Notes: a model not told the origin generated them from the letters alone. 64,000 nucleotides of DNA from Armadillidium nasatum (GCA_009176605.1 SEYY01023095.1:40442-104441), one strand, 5' to 3'. Positions 1 to 24,084 are shown, numbered from the stretch's first letter. Translations and numbers: made by a program.

Positions 1-1260
<1,260 letters not shown>

Positions 1261-1280
1261 CTTCAAAATAATTTTAAAAA

Positions 1281-1282
<2 letters not shown>

Positions 1283-1317
<35 letters not shown>

Positions 1318-1347
1318 TAGTAGTAGTAGTAGTAGTAGTAGTAGTAG
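1283..1347. repeat. (ATT)n then (TAG)n microsatellites
   Basis: Roughly ten ATT units followed by about nine TAG units, lying 20-90 nt upstream (in gene orientation) of the acceptor of the exon ending at 1260. Confidence 0.97.
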
Positions 1348-1707
1348 AATATATGGCTGTTTGAAACAGCGCTGTAAAATTGGTCTTATAAGTCATCAAA
1401 GTTGTATATTTCAGGTTGAAATTGGAGTAGGATATTTTGAGAAATGACTAAGCAGCCCAGGATTTAAATACTTTATCGAGATGACATTTTCATAAATGAG
1501 ATACGTTTCTACATTTCTTATACAAATCTCAGTGAAATAATAAAAATAATAAAGGATCTGCAACTAAATGAAAAGTTTCTGATTAATATTTAATATTTAC
1601 AAGGCATTCAAGAATTTAGAAAAGGTAAAAGCTACATTGACCAGATATTTATAAGAAACATAATAGAACAATGCAAAGTGTGGAAGAGAACTATGCATTC
1701 GACATAG

Positions 1708-2341
1708 GGACCGACCGGGATTGAAACTTTGCCGGGTACGGGTCCTCCCAAATTTGCAGGGAACTGGGACGGGGCAGAGGATGGTTAATTAAGAAAATTA
1801 GATATAATTTTAACTGAAAATAATTTAAATATAGGGAAGGGGTAGAATAGCCAACATTCACTTAAATTAATGATTAAATGCATTTTAATTCAGAAAATAC
1901 AAATTTGGTATAATAAATTTGAAAAAACTACAAAAATTTTGAAAAAATATTTTTCTGATTCATAATAGTGATTCAACATGTTTACTTAGGTCGTTAAAGA
2001 TTGAAAAATTGTAAGAAATAAAATTACCACTGCCCTCTTTTCCTGAACATTTCACTCCCCCAAATTCTAAAATTTATAATGTAAATGTTCAAGAAGATTC
2101 TGATAATGGATGGTAATTATGTTGCATTCATTTTGCCACACCTATTACATAACGAAGGAATAATGGAATTAAAAATCTTAATTTTCTTATATTTTGTTTA
2201 ATTTAATCCACCATTAATAAATATAATTTACAATTAACCCGGACAGGCAAACCAAGGTTTTCCCTGATTATTAGCCGAGGCCAGGGCTAGGGCAGGAGCC
2301 AGTAAAAATGTCCGGAGTTGGCCGGGGCCCAGGTCGGTTCA
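1708..2341. mobile_element. Possible non-autonomous element with GACCGACC-type ends
   Basis: The left end reads GGACCGACCGGG and the right end, reverse complemented, reads GAACCGACCTGGG, an imperfect inverted repeat. The right part carries GGTTTTCCCTGATTATTA, which recurs near 30810 and 32450 beside similar Pro/Gly-coding GC-rich text. The interior is AT-rich and non-coding. It is perhaps a MITE; no target duplication was identified. Confidence 0.4.
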
Positions 2342-2369
2342 TAATTCGACACTCGTAGACTGAGAAAAT

Positions 2370-3495
2370 GTTTGATAGCATACATCAGGAAACATTATGG
2401 AAAGTTTTAATTAAAAAGATATGTAGTACTAGAGAAAATGATTAGGATAATCAAAATATTTAATTGAGATTATGAGTCTGTGGTGGAGGTGGGAGGAGAA
2501 TTGTCGGAAATGTTTTGGGTGAGATGCTTGGTAAGACAGGGATGCAATATGTCATCAAATTTATTCATTGTAATACTTGACTAGTGATGAGGAAGGTGAT
2601 GGAGGGAAGAGGGAAAGAATTAGATGGAAAATGATAGAGCAGTTGCAAGATCTTGATTTTCCAGACGACATATGGATGATGAGCCATACACAGAGATACA
2701 CAGGAAGAAGATAAATAGAATGGAAAAATATGAAAGAAAAATGGGACTAAAAATAAATGGGGGGGAAAAAAAAAAACAAAGATAATAATTATAAACTCAG
2801 AGAAAGACAAAGATTTATGTCTTTCTCTGAGTTTATAATTATTATCTTTGCTTTTGTTTTTTTTTTCCCCCATTTATTTTTAGTCCCATTTTTCTTGCAT
2901 ATTTAACATAAAGGGTAAAATATTGGAAGTGACATAATTTGAAATTTGGGGTCAAAGTTGACAAGAACAGGTGGATCGAAGGATATTAAAAAGGAAAATA
3001 GAGAAAGCAAGAGTAAGCTTCAATATGCTGAATAAGAAATGGAAGACCAAAATGATAAAGGTCAAGACCAAAGTAACGCAATAAATTAACAAAGTAAGAC
3101 TGGTTTTTGCTGTATGGATGCGAAAAGTGGAGTCCAGGCGGATGAAATGAAGAAAGCTAAGAGTATTTAAAAACAAGTTTGTGAAAAACGATGGGGATAT
3201 TCTGGCCGAGAACTGTACAAAAAGGAGATAGAAATGAAAACTGGGGTAAACGATCAGAATGGAAGTAATCAGGAGAAGATTTACTTATTTGGGACATCTG
3301 AGGGGAGGCAAGAATAAAGGTGGGGAAAGAGGTTGTGAGATGGACGTCGTGTAGACAAAGTGGGAGAGGAACTATTGAAGAGGGTCAAAAAACGATGGAA
3401 CAGAGTTGGTGTGAAGCTGGGAAGAAAGGTCAAGATAGAAACTGTTGGAAAGAGTCAGCCGCTGCCTTGTGCGCTAGAAACGTTGGGCTTTAAAT
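2370..3495 (+). pseudogene. LINE family C reverse transcriptase fragment
   Basis: In broken frames the plus strand reads KMFDSIHQETLWKVLIKK, a KAFDS-type RT motif, then segments typical of the RT C-terminal half, including KINGG near 2750 and RWIEGYIKRKIEKARV-type text near 2990. The end carries WKRVSAALC-like remnants near 3450. Numerous stops and shifts show it is dead. An inverted duplication interrupts it at 2728-2900. Confidence 0.7.
2728..2900. repeat. Near-perfect 82-bp-arm palindrome
   Basis: The left arm (about 2728-2809) and right arm (about 2818-2900) are reverse complements apart from a few indels in homopolymers, with an 8-nt loop AAGATTTA. It lies inside the family C RT fragment and appears to be an inverted duplication of part of it. 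Confidence 0.93.
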
Positions 3496-5137
<1,642 letters not shown>

Positions 5138-5177
5138 TTATTTTTTTTATTTTAATTTTTTTTTTTTTTTTTTTTTT

Positions 5178-5179
5178 TA

Positions 5180-5252
<73 letters not shown>
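5178..5252. repeat. (TTA)n array
   Basis: About 24 TTA/ATT units, about 85 nt from the splice donor at 5335. Confidence 0.97.
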
Positions 5253-5334
5253 GCTAAAAACTAATTTTAAATTCTATCTAAAATAAATTTTTGTTTGTAG
5301 CATATCTGATATTAATTTTATGTTTATCATTTAC

Positions 5335-5688
5335 CTTACTTTGAGATGCGTCAGTACTTAAATCTTCTAAGTTGCCTTCCTCATCTCTCTGAGATGAATG
5401 AATACTTCCGCTTTCTTCACAATCAACATTATTTTCTTCATGATTGTTCTTCTTAGCTTCAGCTTCATTATCAGTCTTTGGTTTAATTTCTTCTTCTTTA
5501 TCTTTGTCTACACACTTCCGTTTTTTGGCAGAGGAAAGAAGACCCCTTGCCCAACTAGTACTTCGTCTGCGCTTCTTTCTATTTGCTTCTCCAGATGATT
5601 TACATAAATCATTTGAATTATTCTGATTAAGCGGCGTTGAAGTACCAGAATTACTTTTCCCATTTTTTTCATTATCAGCAGCAGCCAA
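5335..5688 (-). CDS. ATAD2: ATAD2 exon: basic/acidic C-terminal region
   Basis: A 118-codon exon with acceptor ttgcag. It encodes a Ser/Asn-rich stretch, then KKRRRSTSWARGLLSSAKKR, which parallels the vertebrate RRKSRRRSQWGKGIIKKRK motif, then an acidic Glu/Asp-rich tail. Two donors are possible, gtaagg (exon end 5340) and gtaaat (5335). The second keeps phase 0 with the next exon and is preferred. One or more short exons could be missing in the 10-kb intron before it. Confidence 0.88.
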
Positions 5689-5699
5689 CTGCAAAGAAG

Positions 5700-10065
<4,366 letters not shown>

Positions 10066-10072
10066 TCCCCCA

Positions 10073-10096
10073 CCTCTGGTGGGCAAAGGCCAGAGG
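10073..10096 (-). other. 3'-terminal stem-loop of LINE family A
   Basis: CCTCTGG (10073-10079) and CCAGAGG (10090-10096) are perfect inverted repeats with a 10-nt loop, ten bases inside the (TA)n junction. The same hairpin, with one wobble or mismatch, is present at 30046-30069 and 62602-62625, also next to (TA)n. This resembles the 3' stem-loop used for template recognition by stringent-type LINEs. Confidence 0.7.
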
Positions 10097-10375
10097 CCTA
10101 CCAATATTCCACCAGAGTTAGGGACAAAGTAGGGAATGTGGTCTAATTAAAGGTCGACATGACCTGATACACGGCGTTTGAAGGTGGCTAAGTCATAGGA
10201 AGTTGGGAAAATAGATGAAGGAAGTGTGTTCCAGACTTTACCAGTAGAGTACATGTAAGATTGAGCATAGCGGTTAAGTCTGGGGTCAGAGAGTTGGACA
10301 GAGAAAGGATGAGACTGTGTAGAAAGACGAGTCGCACGAATCCTTCTCAGTGGAGGAGGTATGCGACGAGAGAGT

Positions 10376-11620
10376 TCAGAAGAGCAGTGTCCATTGTAAT
10401 AGCGATAGTAAAGAGAGAGTGACGCAACATTTCGACGAGGCAGAAAGAGATTGGAGAGAATTAGTGAAAGAAGGAGAGTTGATAAGGCAAAAAGATCTAG
10501 ACTCCACCTTTTCCAGGAGAGCTGTATGAGTGGAACCACCCCATATGTGTGACACATACTCCATACAAGGGCGAACAACACCCCTATACAGAGCAAGCAA
10601 CTGGGGTGGTGTGAAGAAATACTGAAGGCACCTCAGAACACCCAACCTCTTAGAAGCTTGTTTAGAAAGAGAGGTAATGTGATCTTTCCAAGAAAGATCA
10701 CGAGAAAAAGAAACACCTAGAATATTAAGGAGAGATGAAGGTTTGAGTTGTGTGTTTTCGAAGAAGATATCGTAGTTGTGTGGAAGATTGTGTCGAGTAG
10801 AGAGATGGAGGAATTGAGTTTTTGAGGCATTGAAAACAACCATGTTTTCTCTGCCCCAATTTGAAATGAGAGATAGATCAGAGGTTAGTTGCTCCAAGGT
10901 CACCCTCCTTGCCTCAATTAACTGTTGCTGGGAGGGGCGCCTTTCAAAATGAAAAGAGTAATGAAGGGTGGAGTCATCAGCATAGGAGTGGATAGGAGAT
11001 GAAGTAATAGAGAGAAGGTCATTAATGAAAAGCAGAAAAAGTGTTGGGGAAAGGACAGATCCTTGAGGAACACCACTATTTATAGATTTATAGGATGAAC
11101 GGTGGCCGTCTACAACAGCTGCTATAGAACGACCAGAAAGGAAATCAGAGAGAAGATTACAGAGAGAAGGATAGATTCCGAAAGAGGGAAGTTTGGAAAT
11201 CAAAGCTTTGTGCCAGACTCTATCGAAAGCCTTCGATATGTCTAGCGCCACAGCAAAAGATTCACCGAAATGCCGAAGAGCGGAGGACCAAGAGTCAGAG
11301 AGAAGGGAAAGAAGATCACCAGTAGAGCGTTTCTTGCGAAAGCCATACTGGCGATCAAAGATAAGATTAGAAGAATTGAGATGTTTCCAAATCTTCCTGT
11401 TAAGGATAGATTCGAAAACTTTAGAAAGAACGGAGGTTAAAGAAATAGGACGGTAGTTAGAAGGTTGAGAGGGGTCCCCCTTCTTCGGCACAGGCTGAAT
11501 GAGCGCACGTTTCCAGCAAGTAGGGAAGGTTGAAGTAGAAAAGACATAGACGAAATAGTTTACCAAGGCAGGGTGCAAGCTCGGAAGCACAAGTTTTGAG
11601 AACCACAGGAGGGATACCAT
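10376..11620 (-). CDS. Reverse transcriptase of LINE family A (longest open segment)
   Basis: A 414-residue open segment with RT fingers and palm in order: [18 protein letters not shown] near residue 45, DRQYGFRKKRSTGDLL near 90, VALDISKAFDRVWHKAL near 125 (first catalytic Asp), GVPQGSVLSPTLFLLFINDL near 180, and YADDS near 212 (catalytic pair intact). A WGRENMVVFNASKTQFL thumb segment follows, then the RPCMEYVSHIWGGSTHTALL motif. The remainder of the polyprotein lies in other frames. It is the best-preserved RT of the family in the window. Confidence 0.9.
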   Translation of the reverse strand: MVSLLWFSKLVLPSLHPALVNYFVYVFSTSTFPTCWKRALIQPVPKKGDPSQPSNYRPISLTSVLSKVFESILNRKIWKHLNSSNLIFDRQYGFRKKRSTGDLLSLLSDSWSSALRHFGESFAVALDISKAFDRVWHKALISKLPSFGIYPSLCNLLSDFLSGRSIAAVVDGHRSSYKSINSGVPQGSVLSPTLFLLFINDLLSITSSPIHSYADDSTLHYSFHFERRPSQQQLIEARRVTLEQLTSDLSLISNWGRENMVVFNASKTQFLHLSTRHNLPHNYDIFFENTQLKPSSLLNILGVSFSRDLSWKDHITSLSKQASKRLGVLRCLQYFFTPPQLLALYRGVVRPCMEYVSHIWGGSTHTALLEKVESRSFCLINSPSFTNSLQSLSASSKCCVTLSLLSLLQWTLLF

Positions 11621-13399
11621 CAGGACCGTACGCCTTCTTAGTGTTCAAGCTCAGAGAGAGCAGAAGTGACATCTTTAGAAGAAATTACAATTTTAGGCAT
11701 AAATGAGTTGGAGGGGGTTGAAGGAGTAGGAACAGCTCCGGAATCGTCTAAAGTTGAATTTAAGGCAAAAGTTTGAGCAAAGAGTTCAGCTTTAGAGGAA
11801 GGCAAAACGGCAGTTGAACCGTCAGAAGATACTAGAGGAGGGAAAGAGGAAGAAGCAAAGTTAGAGTTGACATTTTTTTGCAAAATGACCAGAAAGGGCG
11901 AGAGGAAGAGGAGCAGGAAAGATTATTGCATTTGCGATGGAAAAAAGAGTTTTTGGTATCTCGAAGAATAGATTTTGCACGATTCCGGGATGAAATATAA
12001 GTTGCGTGAGTTTCTGGAGGTTTGAAGACGACGGTAATCCCTGAAGGCAGCATCCCTGCGGCGGATAGCACGAGAACAAGCAGAGTTAAACCAAGGTTTA
12101 TTAGGTTTAGTGGAAGGGAAAGAATATGGAATGAACGCCTCCATGCCAGGAAGAATCACCTGTTATGCGCTCTACACATTCTGAGGGACCCCTACCACGA
12201 AAACAGTAATCATTCCATGGAAAATCAGAGAAGTACGAACCGCAAGTCAGACCAGTTAGTGGCACCGAAATGCCAGAAACGTCTCCTCGCCGAAGGCGGG
12301 GGCCGTTCTTGCGGAAGACTTGAAGAGACAGGACAAGATACGGAGATAAGAAGGTGATCGGATGAACCCAGAGGAGGAAAGAGTTTAACAGTATAAGGAG
12401 AAGGATTAGAAGTTAGAAAAAGGTCTAGAATGTTGGGTTCATCACCAAGACGGTCAGGGATACGGGTAGGGAGATGCACCAGCTGCTCAAGGTTGTTCTG
12501 GATAGAAAATTGGAAGGCAAGTTCACCAGCTGGATCATGAGAACTAGATGAAAGCCATTGGCGGTGGTGAACATTGAAATCACCTAAAATGATGATTTCG
12601 GAGAAAGGAGAAGAAGAAAGGAAGTGCTCTATTTTGGAGTTAAGATAGTCGAAGAATTTTGGATAGTCTGTAGAGTTAGGAGATAAATAGAAGACAGAAC
12701 AAATGAATTTAGTTGTAGAGTTGCAAGAAAGTTTAAGCCATAAAGTAGAGAATTCAGAAGACTCCAAATTAGAGACACGAGAACAGACAACATCATTGCA
12801 CACATATGCGCAACATCCGCCTTTGGCTGAAAATTGAGGATAGAGACAGTAGGAGGAAACAGAGTAGGGTTTGCTGTCAGAGCACTCAGACACCTGAGTT
12901 TCAGTTAAGAACAAGAGATGAGGTCTAGAAGAAGAGAGGTGGTGTTCGACAAAGTGGAGATTAGAAAAAAAGACCGCGAATGTTGCAGAAATTAATGAAA
13001 AACGAAGACCGTGCACCAGGGCAAGTCGGCATAGAGGTCTTGGTGGCGCCAACCCCATCACCGGAGGCCACCAACTCCCAAGTGGTGATGGGGGAAGGAG
13101 TGGATGAGGGGCTATGTTTGGAATCCGCCCCTCTTGGATTCTCCGAGGCAGATTTATGTTTCGCCATTTTGATTAATTTAATAGGTAATGTAAGTGTAAG
13201 CGTTTGTAAATTTGTAGGACACATGTGAAGAAGTAGGAAAGTTGTCGGAGCATAGGCACTCCAAGAGTGAGTCAAGGGTACACTAGAGACCCTCTGAGAA
13301 AATGAAACGCGAAACGGAATGGTCTAGCCCATCCTATCACCCCGTGTGTTAAGCCCAGTGGGGGATACTTGCATCGCTTCGGATGGCGCTACATCCTCC

Positions 13400-15645
<2,246 letters not shown>

Positions 15646-15666
15646 TGTATCATGCTGAATACTAAC

Positions 15667-15827
15667 TTTGATAAAATCTGGTGCAAGTTCTGCTCCAGAC
15701 TGTTCCCTGTAAACTCTGGCTTTCCTGATATCTCGGCACTTCATTTCGAAATCTGTATCCATTTCAGCCTTTATGTAAGCATAGGCAGTATCCCTGAGAG
15801 TGCAAGCCCTATGTCGTATTACTTTAT
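15667..15827 (-). CDS. ATAD2: ATAD2 exon: end of bromodomain
   Basis: It encodes [20 protein letters not shown] and then [20 protein letters not shown], matching the family motif DRLIRHRACALRDTAYAIIK. The start at the ttgcag acceptor is fixed by phase with the bromodomain exon (E then DKV). An apparent ATG 15 bp upstream is intronic. The donor gttagt lies 22 nt before a (TA)n array. A second possible donor (gtatat) lies inside the array edge and was not chosen because phase 0 to the next exon favours gttagt. Confidence 0.95.
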
Positions 15828-15839
15828 CTGCAAATGAAT

Positions 15840-16980
15840 GCATCTAAAATATAATTAATCCAGACAAAGAAATTCATTTCACTAAAGCTAAAAGTTTGTA
15901 ATAATTCAGAATATATATTCCTTAATCGTCAGATGCTTTAAAGGAGACTAACAGGTTATCAAATATATTTTGAAAAATCTACACTCCTCTTTCATTATAA
16001 TATGAATAAATTTACTACCTCCGTCTTTACACTCACTCCTGAATATTACTTAATTCACAAATTTCCTCCTCCTCTCAATATTGTATTTTCTTTTATAGGA
16101 TTTCCAATCACCATTAAACTTATTTTAAAACATTTCCAAAAAAAATTTTTTTGTGCAATATTTGAATGGATGGCACTAATAAAGAGAGATTAATTCTCAA
16201 GAAAGCCATGGTGGAAAACCCAAAGTTGAAAAATATATTTAGTAGAAAGAAGGAAATAAGAGCTTCACAGCTGAAAAGCTAACTTTGTGCTAATGCTACC
16301 AACAACAAGAAAACTTAGAATTTTATATTTCCACACAATGTCGCATGATTTTGATAGCCAAATACAAAGATGGAATTCGTTTCTGGCTCCACCGAGAGCT
16401 TACTGGATTATAACAAAAATGCAAAATTAGTTAGTTCACATGTTTCTGGATTTAGAGTTGGAGCTAAAGAAAAGGAAACACTTTAGAAAGTTCCTTAGAT
16501 CAAAGCCCACCTTATTCAAAGAGATTGAACCAGATCCACCCAAAGATGACGACATGAATATATACAAGGGCAGTAAAACCTTACAAACTAAATATTTTTA
16601 TGATATTTAGTTTTCTTGAAGTTATCAAGAGGAACCTTTGTAATTCTGTCTTTTAAACAATCACAGATAATTTGTTAATTTTACGCCCAATAAGGTTTTT
16701 ATTACAAAGAGTTTATATGCTGTAGAAGAAGAAAGGAAAAATGAAAATTTTAAAGAGAAGATAGATAAAGACAGGACTTGTTTTATCCCTATTTAAAAGA
16801 AAATTTTTTTTTTTTTTGCAGTGAGAAGAAAAAAAAATCCTAATTCTGACTCACAATCATCGCTATTTTAATGTCCGAAACCCGATTAGCGAATTTAAAG
16901 ATCAGGTTTCAGATTCACAAACAAGTATTTAGAATGAAAAGAAAAATTATGTATGTTTTCGCTGCCTTCGTAGAGGCCGA
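15840..16980. other. AT-rich intronic sequence
   Basis: Intron between the bromodomain exons. A short plus-strand stretch near 16490-16590 (encoding KEIEPDPPKDDDMNIYKG in one frame) might be an old coding fragment, but nothing links it to a known family. Confidence 0.45.
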
Positions 16981-16984
16981 AATA

Positions 16985-17115
<131 letters not shown>

Positions 17116-17119
17116 TTTA

Positions 17120-17400
17120 TTTTTTTTTTTAACCTTCTCACCCCTAACTCAACTCGTGGTTCGAAACAATATTGCAACTAACTTAAAGTCTTGCTTACCG
17201 CCGGGATTCGAACCCTGGTCTCTTGGATCGTAAGCAAGAGTGTTATCCCCTGCGCCAAGACGGTACAAAATGAGATCACGCTGGGAAGTCTCATGAAATT
17301 CTATCATGCTAAACTCCCAACGAACCCCACCGACCGCACCATGACACGGGGACAACGAGGCCAGTTCTATCCCTCTTTCTCGCAGACTAGTTAAATATCA
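17120..17400 (-). mobile_element. tRNA-derived SINE
   Basis: On the minus strand a tRNA-like head contains an A-box TGGCGCAGGGG (plus 17247-17257) and B-box GGTTCGAATCC (plus 17204-17214), with an anticodon-arm-like CTCTTG/CAAGAG pairing between them. The body continues to lower coordinates with AACTCAACTCGTGGTTCG. It lies between two (TA)n arrays. The acceptor stem pairing is imperfect, so a genuine tRNA gene is unlikely. Confidence 0.7.
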
Positions 17401-17403
17401 TTT

Positions 17404-17545
17404 ATTTTTAGAACCACTAACTCAACTCGTGGTTCGAAACAATATTGCAACTATTAAAGTCTGCTATACCGCCGGGAATTATAGCATGATAGCAATTTCA
17501 TGAGACTTCCCAGGGTGGATCTCATTTAGTGTACCGTTGTTTGGC
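17404..17545 (-). mobile_element. Second, partial SINE copy
   Basis: It repeats CTAACTCAACTCGTGGTTCG and TACCGCCGGGAA from the adjacent SINE but has lost most of the tRNA-like head. The flanking TCATGAGACTTCCCAG text is shared by both copies. Confidence 0.6.
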
Positions 17546-17622
17546 AGGTCTGTTGATCAAGTATGAATTGTGTTGAGTGTGTATATGTTTGGTTGTTGTG
17601 GTATTGGGGGGAGGAGGGGATA

Positions 17623-17759
<137 letters not shown>

Positions 17760-18020
17760 AAGTAGTTCAGTTCACTAAGAGTGTTTTTTCCAATCACTTA
17801 CTGATTGGGATTCGACCCCAGTTTTTGTATGAATACTAAAATATATGTAAACAAGGTTGGAACCTCTGTAATTAATCAATTACAGTGTACGCCATAATGC
17901 AAATACTCTAGTCTCAAAACCCATATATCACGAAGACATGGAGAACATAGAAAAAGATATATTTTTTCCTAACATACAGAAATTCTTGTTCTCTGACTCT
18001 AGTGTAAAAGGTACTCCTCT

Positions 18021-18760
18021 ATGTTGTTAAATTAGATGATAGTTATAAATTGAGATAATGAGCTTAACATGTGTTAGAGTTAATATAAATTATTATATTA
18101 GCTGTGTAAATAATTTAAAGGACAAATTACTAAACTGAAGTCAAACAGTGAGGCTTATTCTCTTTCATTAGAAATAGCAGCAAGACAGCAGGAGAAAGCG
18201 GCAGAAGAAAGTTACTGACAAGAAAGCAGGTTGGAAACTACAAGAAGATATATAAGAAGAGAGGCAAGACCAAGAATTAAGTACAGAACTACTTAAGGGG
18301 ATCACGAGATCAGCAAGAAGTTAAAGGAAGAGTAACAACAGAAAGAAAGTTTGCGTTTACAACTCGGGAAGAGAGATGTGAAGAGAACTACAAGAGGGTG
18401 GTTGTTAGTTTTTGGTGTTTGGAATTGGGAAGAGAGCCGTGAAAATCACACGAGGGTGGTTATTTATTTTTAGTGTTTGGCTCGGGAAGAGAGCCGTGAA
18501 GAAGACCACAAGAGAGTGGTATTAAGTTTTGAATGTTGGAGAAGAAACGCGGGGAAAATGAGAGATCGCCAGCGTTGATCTTCCGATCTGGGAGGCATGT
18601 TGTATAATTATATGATAGTCATAAACTTAGATACTGAGATAATGAGCTCCGCATATATTTGAGTTAATATAAATTAATATATTAACTGTGAAAATAAATT
18701 AAAAGATGATTATTAAACTGAACTTGAACAGTGAGGTTATTTTCCTTCCTTAGAAACTAC
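18021..18760 (+). mobile_element. LTR-like direct repeat with tandem 58-bp subrepeats
   Basis: Segments 18021-18175 and 18597-18760 are direct repeats (GAGATAATGAGCT, GAGTTAATATAAATTA and CAGTGAGG in both). Between them (18362-18537) are three tandem copies of a ~58-bp unit with GGGAAGAGAG and GAGGGTGGTT. The second repeat is followed by TTGGTTCATTGGTGGCTAGA, the kind of sequence found at an LTR end and primer-binding site of Gypsy elements. No internal coding region is present. It may be an LTR carrying an internal duplication. Confidence 0.5.
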
Positions 18761-18889
18761 ACTCTAAGGAGTCAAAACCTCGCATTTTGGTTCATTGGTG
18801 GCTAGAACATCCTGAATGGTTGAGCCAAGTAAAGTTTATCTTGACCTCAATAAATTGAGCAATATAACCTTTACTCGATCAAGGGAAAA

Positions 18890-19003
<114 letters not shown>

Positions 19004-19007
19004 TGAC

Positions 19008-19204
19008 CTTCAGGATTTCTATCCGGATTATACTCTAGGGCATTTGCACAAATAAGATCAATATCATTCAAGAAGTCTTCAGCACATTGATAATGATGAT
19101 AATCAATTTTAGTCATCATTGTTTCAAGATCCATTGGGGTTGAGATTACATCCAAATAATCTGGAACCTCATCTAAATCTACTGGCTTTGTAAAAATATA
19201 AAAC
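19008..19204 (-). CDS. ATAD2: ATAD2 exon: bromodomain
   Basis: It encodes [40 protein letters not shown] and [17 protein letters not shown], a complete bromodomain core. The Asn in EYNPD corresponds to the acetyl-lysine-binding asparagine, and PMDL is the usual ZA-loop motif. The exon ends G|gtcagtatata, and one base plus AT of the next exon restores Asp. The (TA)n array starts inside the donor consensus. Confidence 0.98.
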
Positions 19205-19314
19205 CTATGGAGGAAATAGGAGAAAATTAAAAATAAATATATGGTAACATGCATGAATACATAAATATAAATAATATAACTATATAAAGTTGATATTAAG
19301 AAAGAATTTATGAG

Positions 19315-19438
<124 letters not shown>

Positions 19439-19442
19439 ATAC

Positions 19443-19615
19443 ATTCTATTTTTCGCGAGTTTAGCACAAATTTGCCTAAGGAATATTCTTAATTCTCTGA
19501 GAGTTGCTTCTTCAACCATTTCAATTTTCTGCAGTTCATGTTCACTTAACTTTCGTGGCTGAGGTGGTGGTGCTATTGGCAAAGTTTCAAGGACTCGATT
19601 TTTCCGTTGCTTTAC
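19443..19615 (-). CDS. ATAD2: ATAD2 exon: helical region before bromodomain
   Basis: It encodes [20 protein letters not shown] and [20 protein letters not shown], the LxLAxPxPPRxLSExE and ENTLRELRLFLRDV region that precedes the bromodomain. The exon ends two bases into a codon. ATG is completed by the next exon, giving [13 protein letters not shown]. The donor is gtataataata and runs straight into a (TA)n array. The acceptor (cccag) has an array about 64 nt upstream. Confidence 0.96.
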
Positions 19616-19674
19616 CTGGGTTTAAAATAAAGTTCCATAAATGTAATTAATATTTTTTTATGGAATGGTTTCCA

Positions 19675-22599
<2,925 letters not shown>

Positions 22600-22869
22600 G
22601 CTTGGGTTCATATTTTTTTGTGCAAATTTGAGTACTTGTACTTGAGCCTGAATGTACTTGAAAAATATTTCAAGTACTTTTACAAGAAAGTTAAATTTTA
22701 AGTTAAACTCCTAAAAAATATTATGTATTCTGAAAAAATAAAAAAATGTGTCTGATCCTTATATCAAAAAATTTTCATAAAAGTTTTTGAGTTTGGATAT
22801 CTAGCATTATTATTACTATTAAATTTTGTTTTGCAAATTCCAAAAGTTAATCAAATTAAGTGTCCTTTC

Positions 22870-24080
22870 TCTCTTTCAAAAAGGGGGCAGAAACACAAAA
22901 AGAAAGCCCACCAAGCAAAATACAAATCTTTCAGTGAATGCAGATGGAGGCTGGAGAGGAAAATTTAATGCAGCAGGGAGTTGCACAAAACAGAGGTGGC
23001 TGGGAAGGAGGAAGCTCCATAAAGAGTTTCCAATATTCCCACAAAATTCAAGTGAAATGCGAAAACAAGGCACCCATTATGCTACAAGTGGTGATACAAT
23101 GGTGGTGGAATGCGAGATCTTAATTACTTTGAGATCCTGCTGCTCTGGTACCTTTAGAAAAGATCTAATGCGATAATGTCAAACCACAGAGTTGAACAGT
23201 CAAGAGAGTTTGAAAGTAGAGGAAAGTTTATTAACATTTTAGCTTTAGACACTATCCAAAAGGAAGGCAGAACCTGAGGTCCCCTAAACGTGAGAACAGT
23301 ACTCCATACAAGGACAAGACCTTTCAATATGTAATTGGAGTAAATGTTCAATAGTAAAAAAATTCCTCCAACCTAAACAGAACTCCCAGATTCCTTGAAG
23401 CCACATTAACAACCTTTGTGATGAGACCATTTATTGTTTATGTTCAGAACAAAAAAGACTCTTGTTCACAGATGAGACAGGAGAGATGTTGAAGGAGGTA
23501 GGAAAGTTGGGAGTGTTTTTCAGAGGGAAATGTGAAGAATTTGAGTTTTTAAAGAGCTGAATATCAAAGTTTGAGAGGATTCAACTGGGGAATCTTATCC
23601 AGATCAGTAGGAATATAAAAAAGATGAAGTCGAGAAGCAATTCTAGATGCAAATGAAGGCGCCGATTTAAGATAAGTTGAGTCATCAGCATTTGAATGAA
23701 AGAGTTAGAAGTGCTTATGATATCATTGAAGAAAAGTAAGAAGAAACTTGGGAGATAGAACAGAATCCTAAGGAAAACCACAATTAATAGAAAAGAAGGA
23801 AGAGGTCAATCCATCAAAAAGTGCTGATATAGCCACTATACATGAGTAAGTAAAGAGGAGGAGGAAATTCAAAGGAAGGAAGCTTAGAGTTAGAGTATTT
23901 ATGCTTGCCATACCCGGTCAAAAGCCATAGATATGTCAAGCTCCAGCACACAAGACTCCCCATAGTCCCTAAGGACAGACCATACATCAGGATAGGAAAG
24001 TACGTCACCAGTAGACATCAATCATCAAAAGCTATACTGAAAATCAGAAAGAAGGGAATGAGACTCCAGATTTACACAAA
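22870..24080 (-). pseudogene. LINE family B fragment, C-terminal part and 3' region
   Basis: On the minus strand, broken frames carry the RT C-terminal text shared with the copy at 34.5-35.1 kb (VLVWSTVLTFRG near 23300) and LTGYGKHKYSNSKLPSFEFP near 23900, the equivalent of the SKAFDxVWHxxLLxKLPxF motif. Stops throughout. Confidence 0.7.
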
Positions 24081-24084
24081 CATC

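Noticed and set aside
11193-11456. Plus-strand frame within the LINE (MEIKALCQTLSKAFD...)
   Set aside because: It is the complement of the RT frame; similar shadows occur opposite every copy of this family.
15828-15843. ATG at the start of the second bromodomain exon as a translation start
   Set aside because: The phase of the bromodomain exon requires the acceptor 16 bp further in; the ATG is intronic.
17200-17270. Functional tRNA gene
   Set aside because: A and B boxes are present, but the acceptor stem pairs only partly and a second degraded copy lies alongside, which fits a SINE head better.
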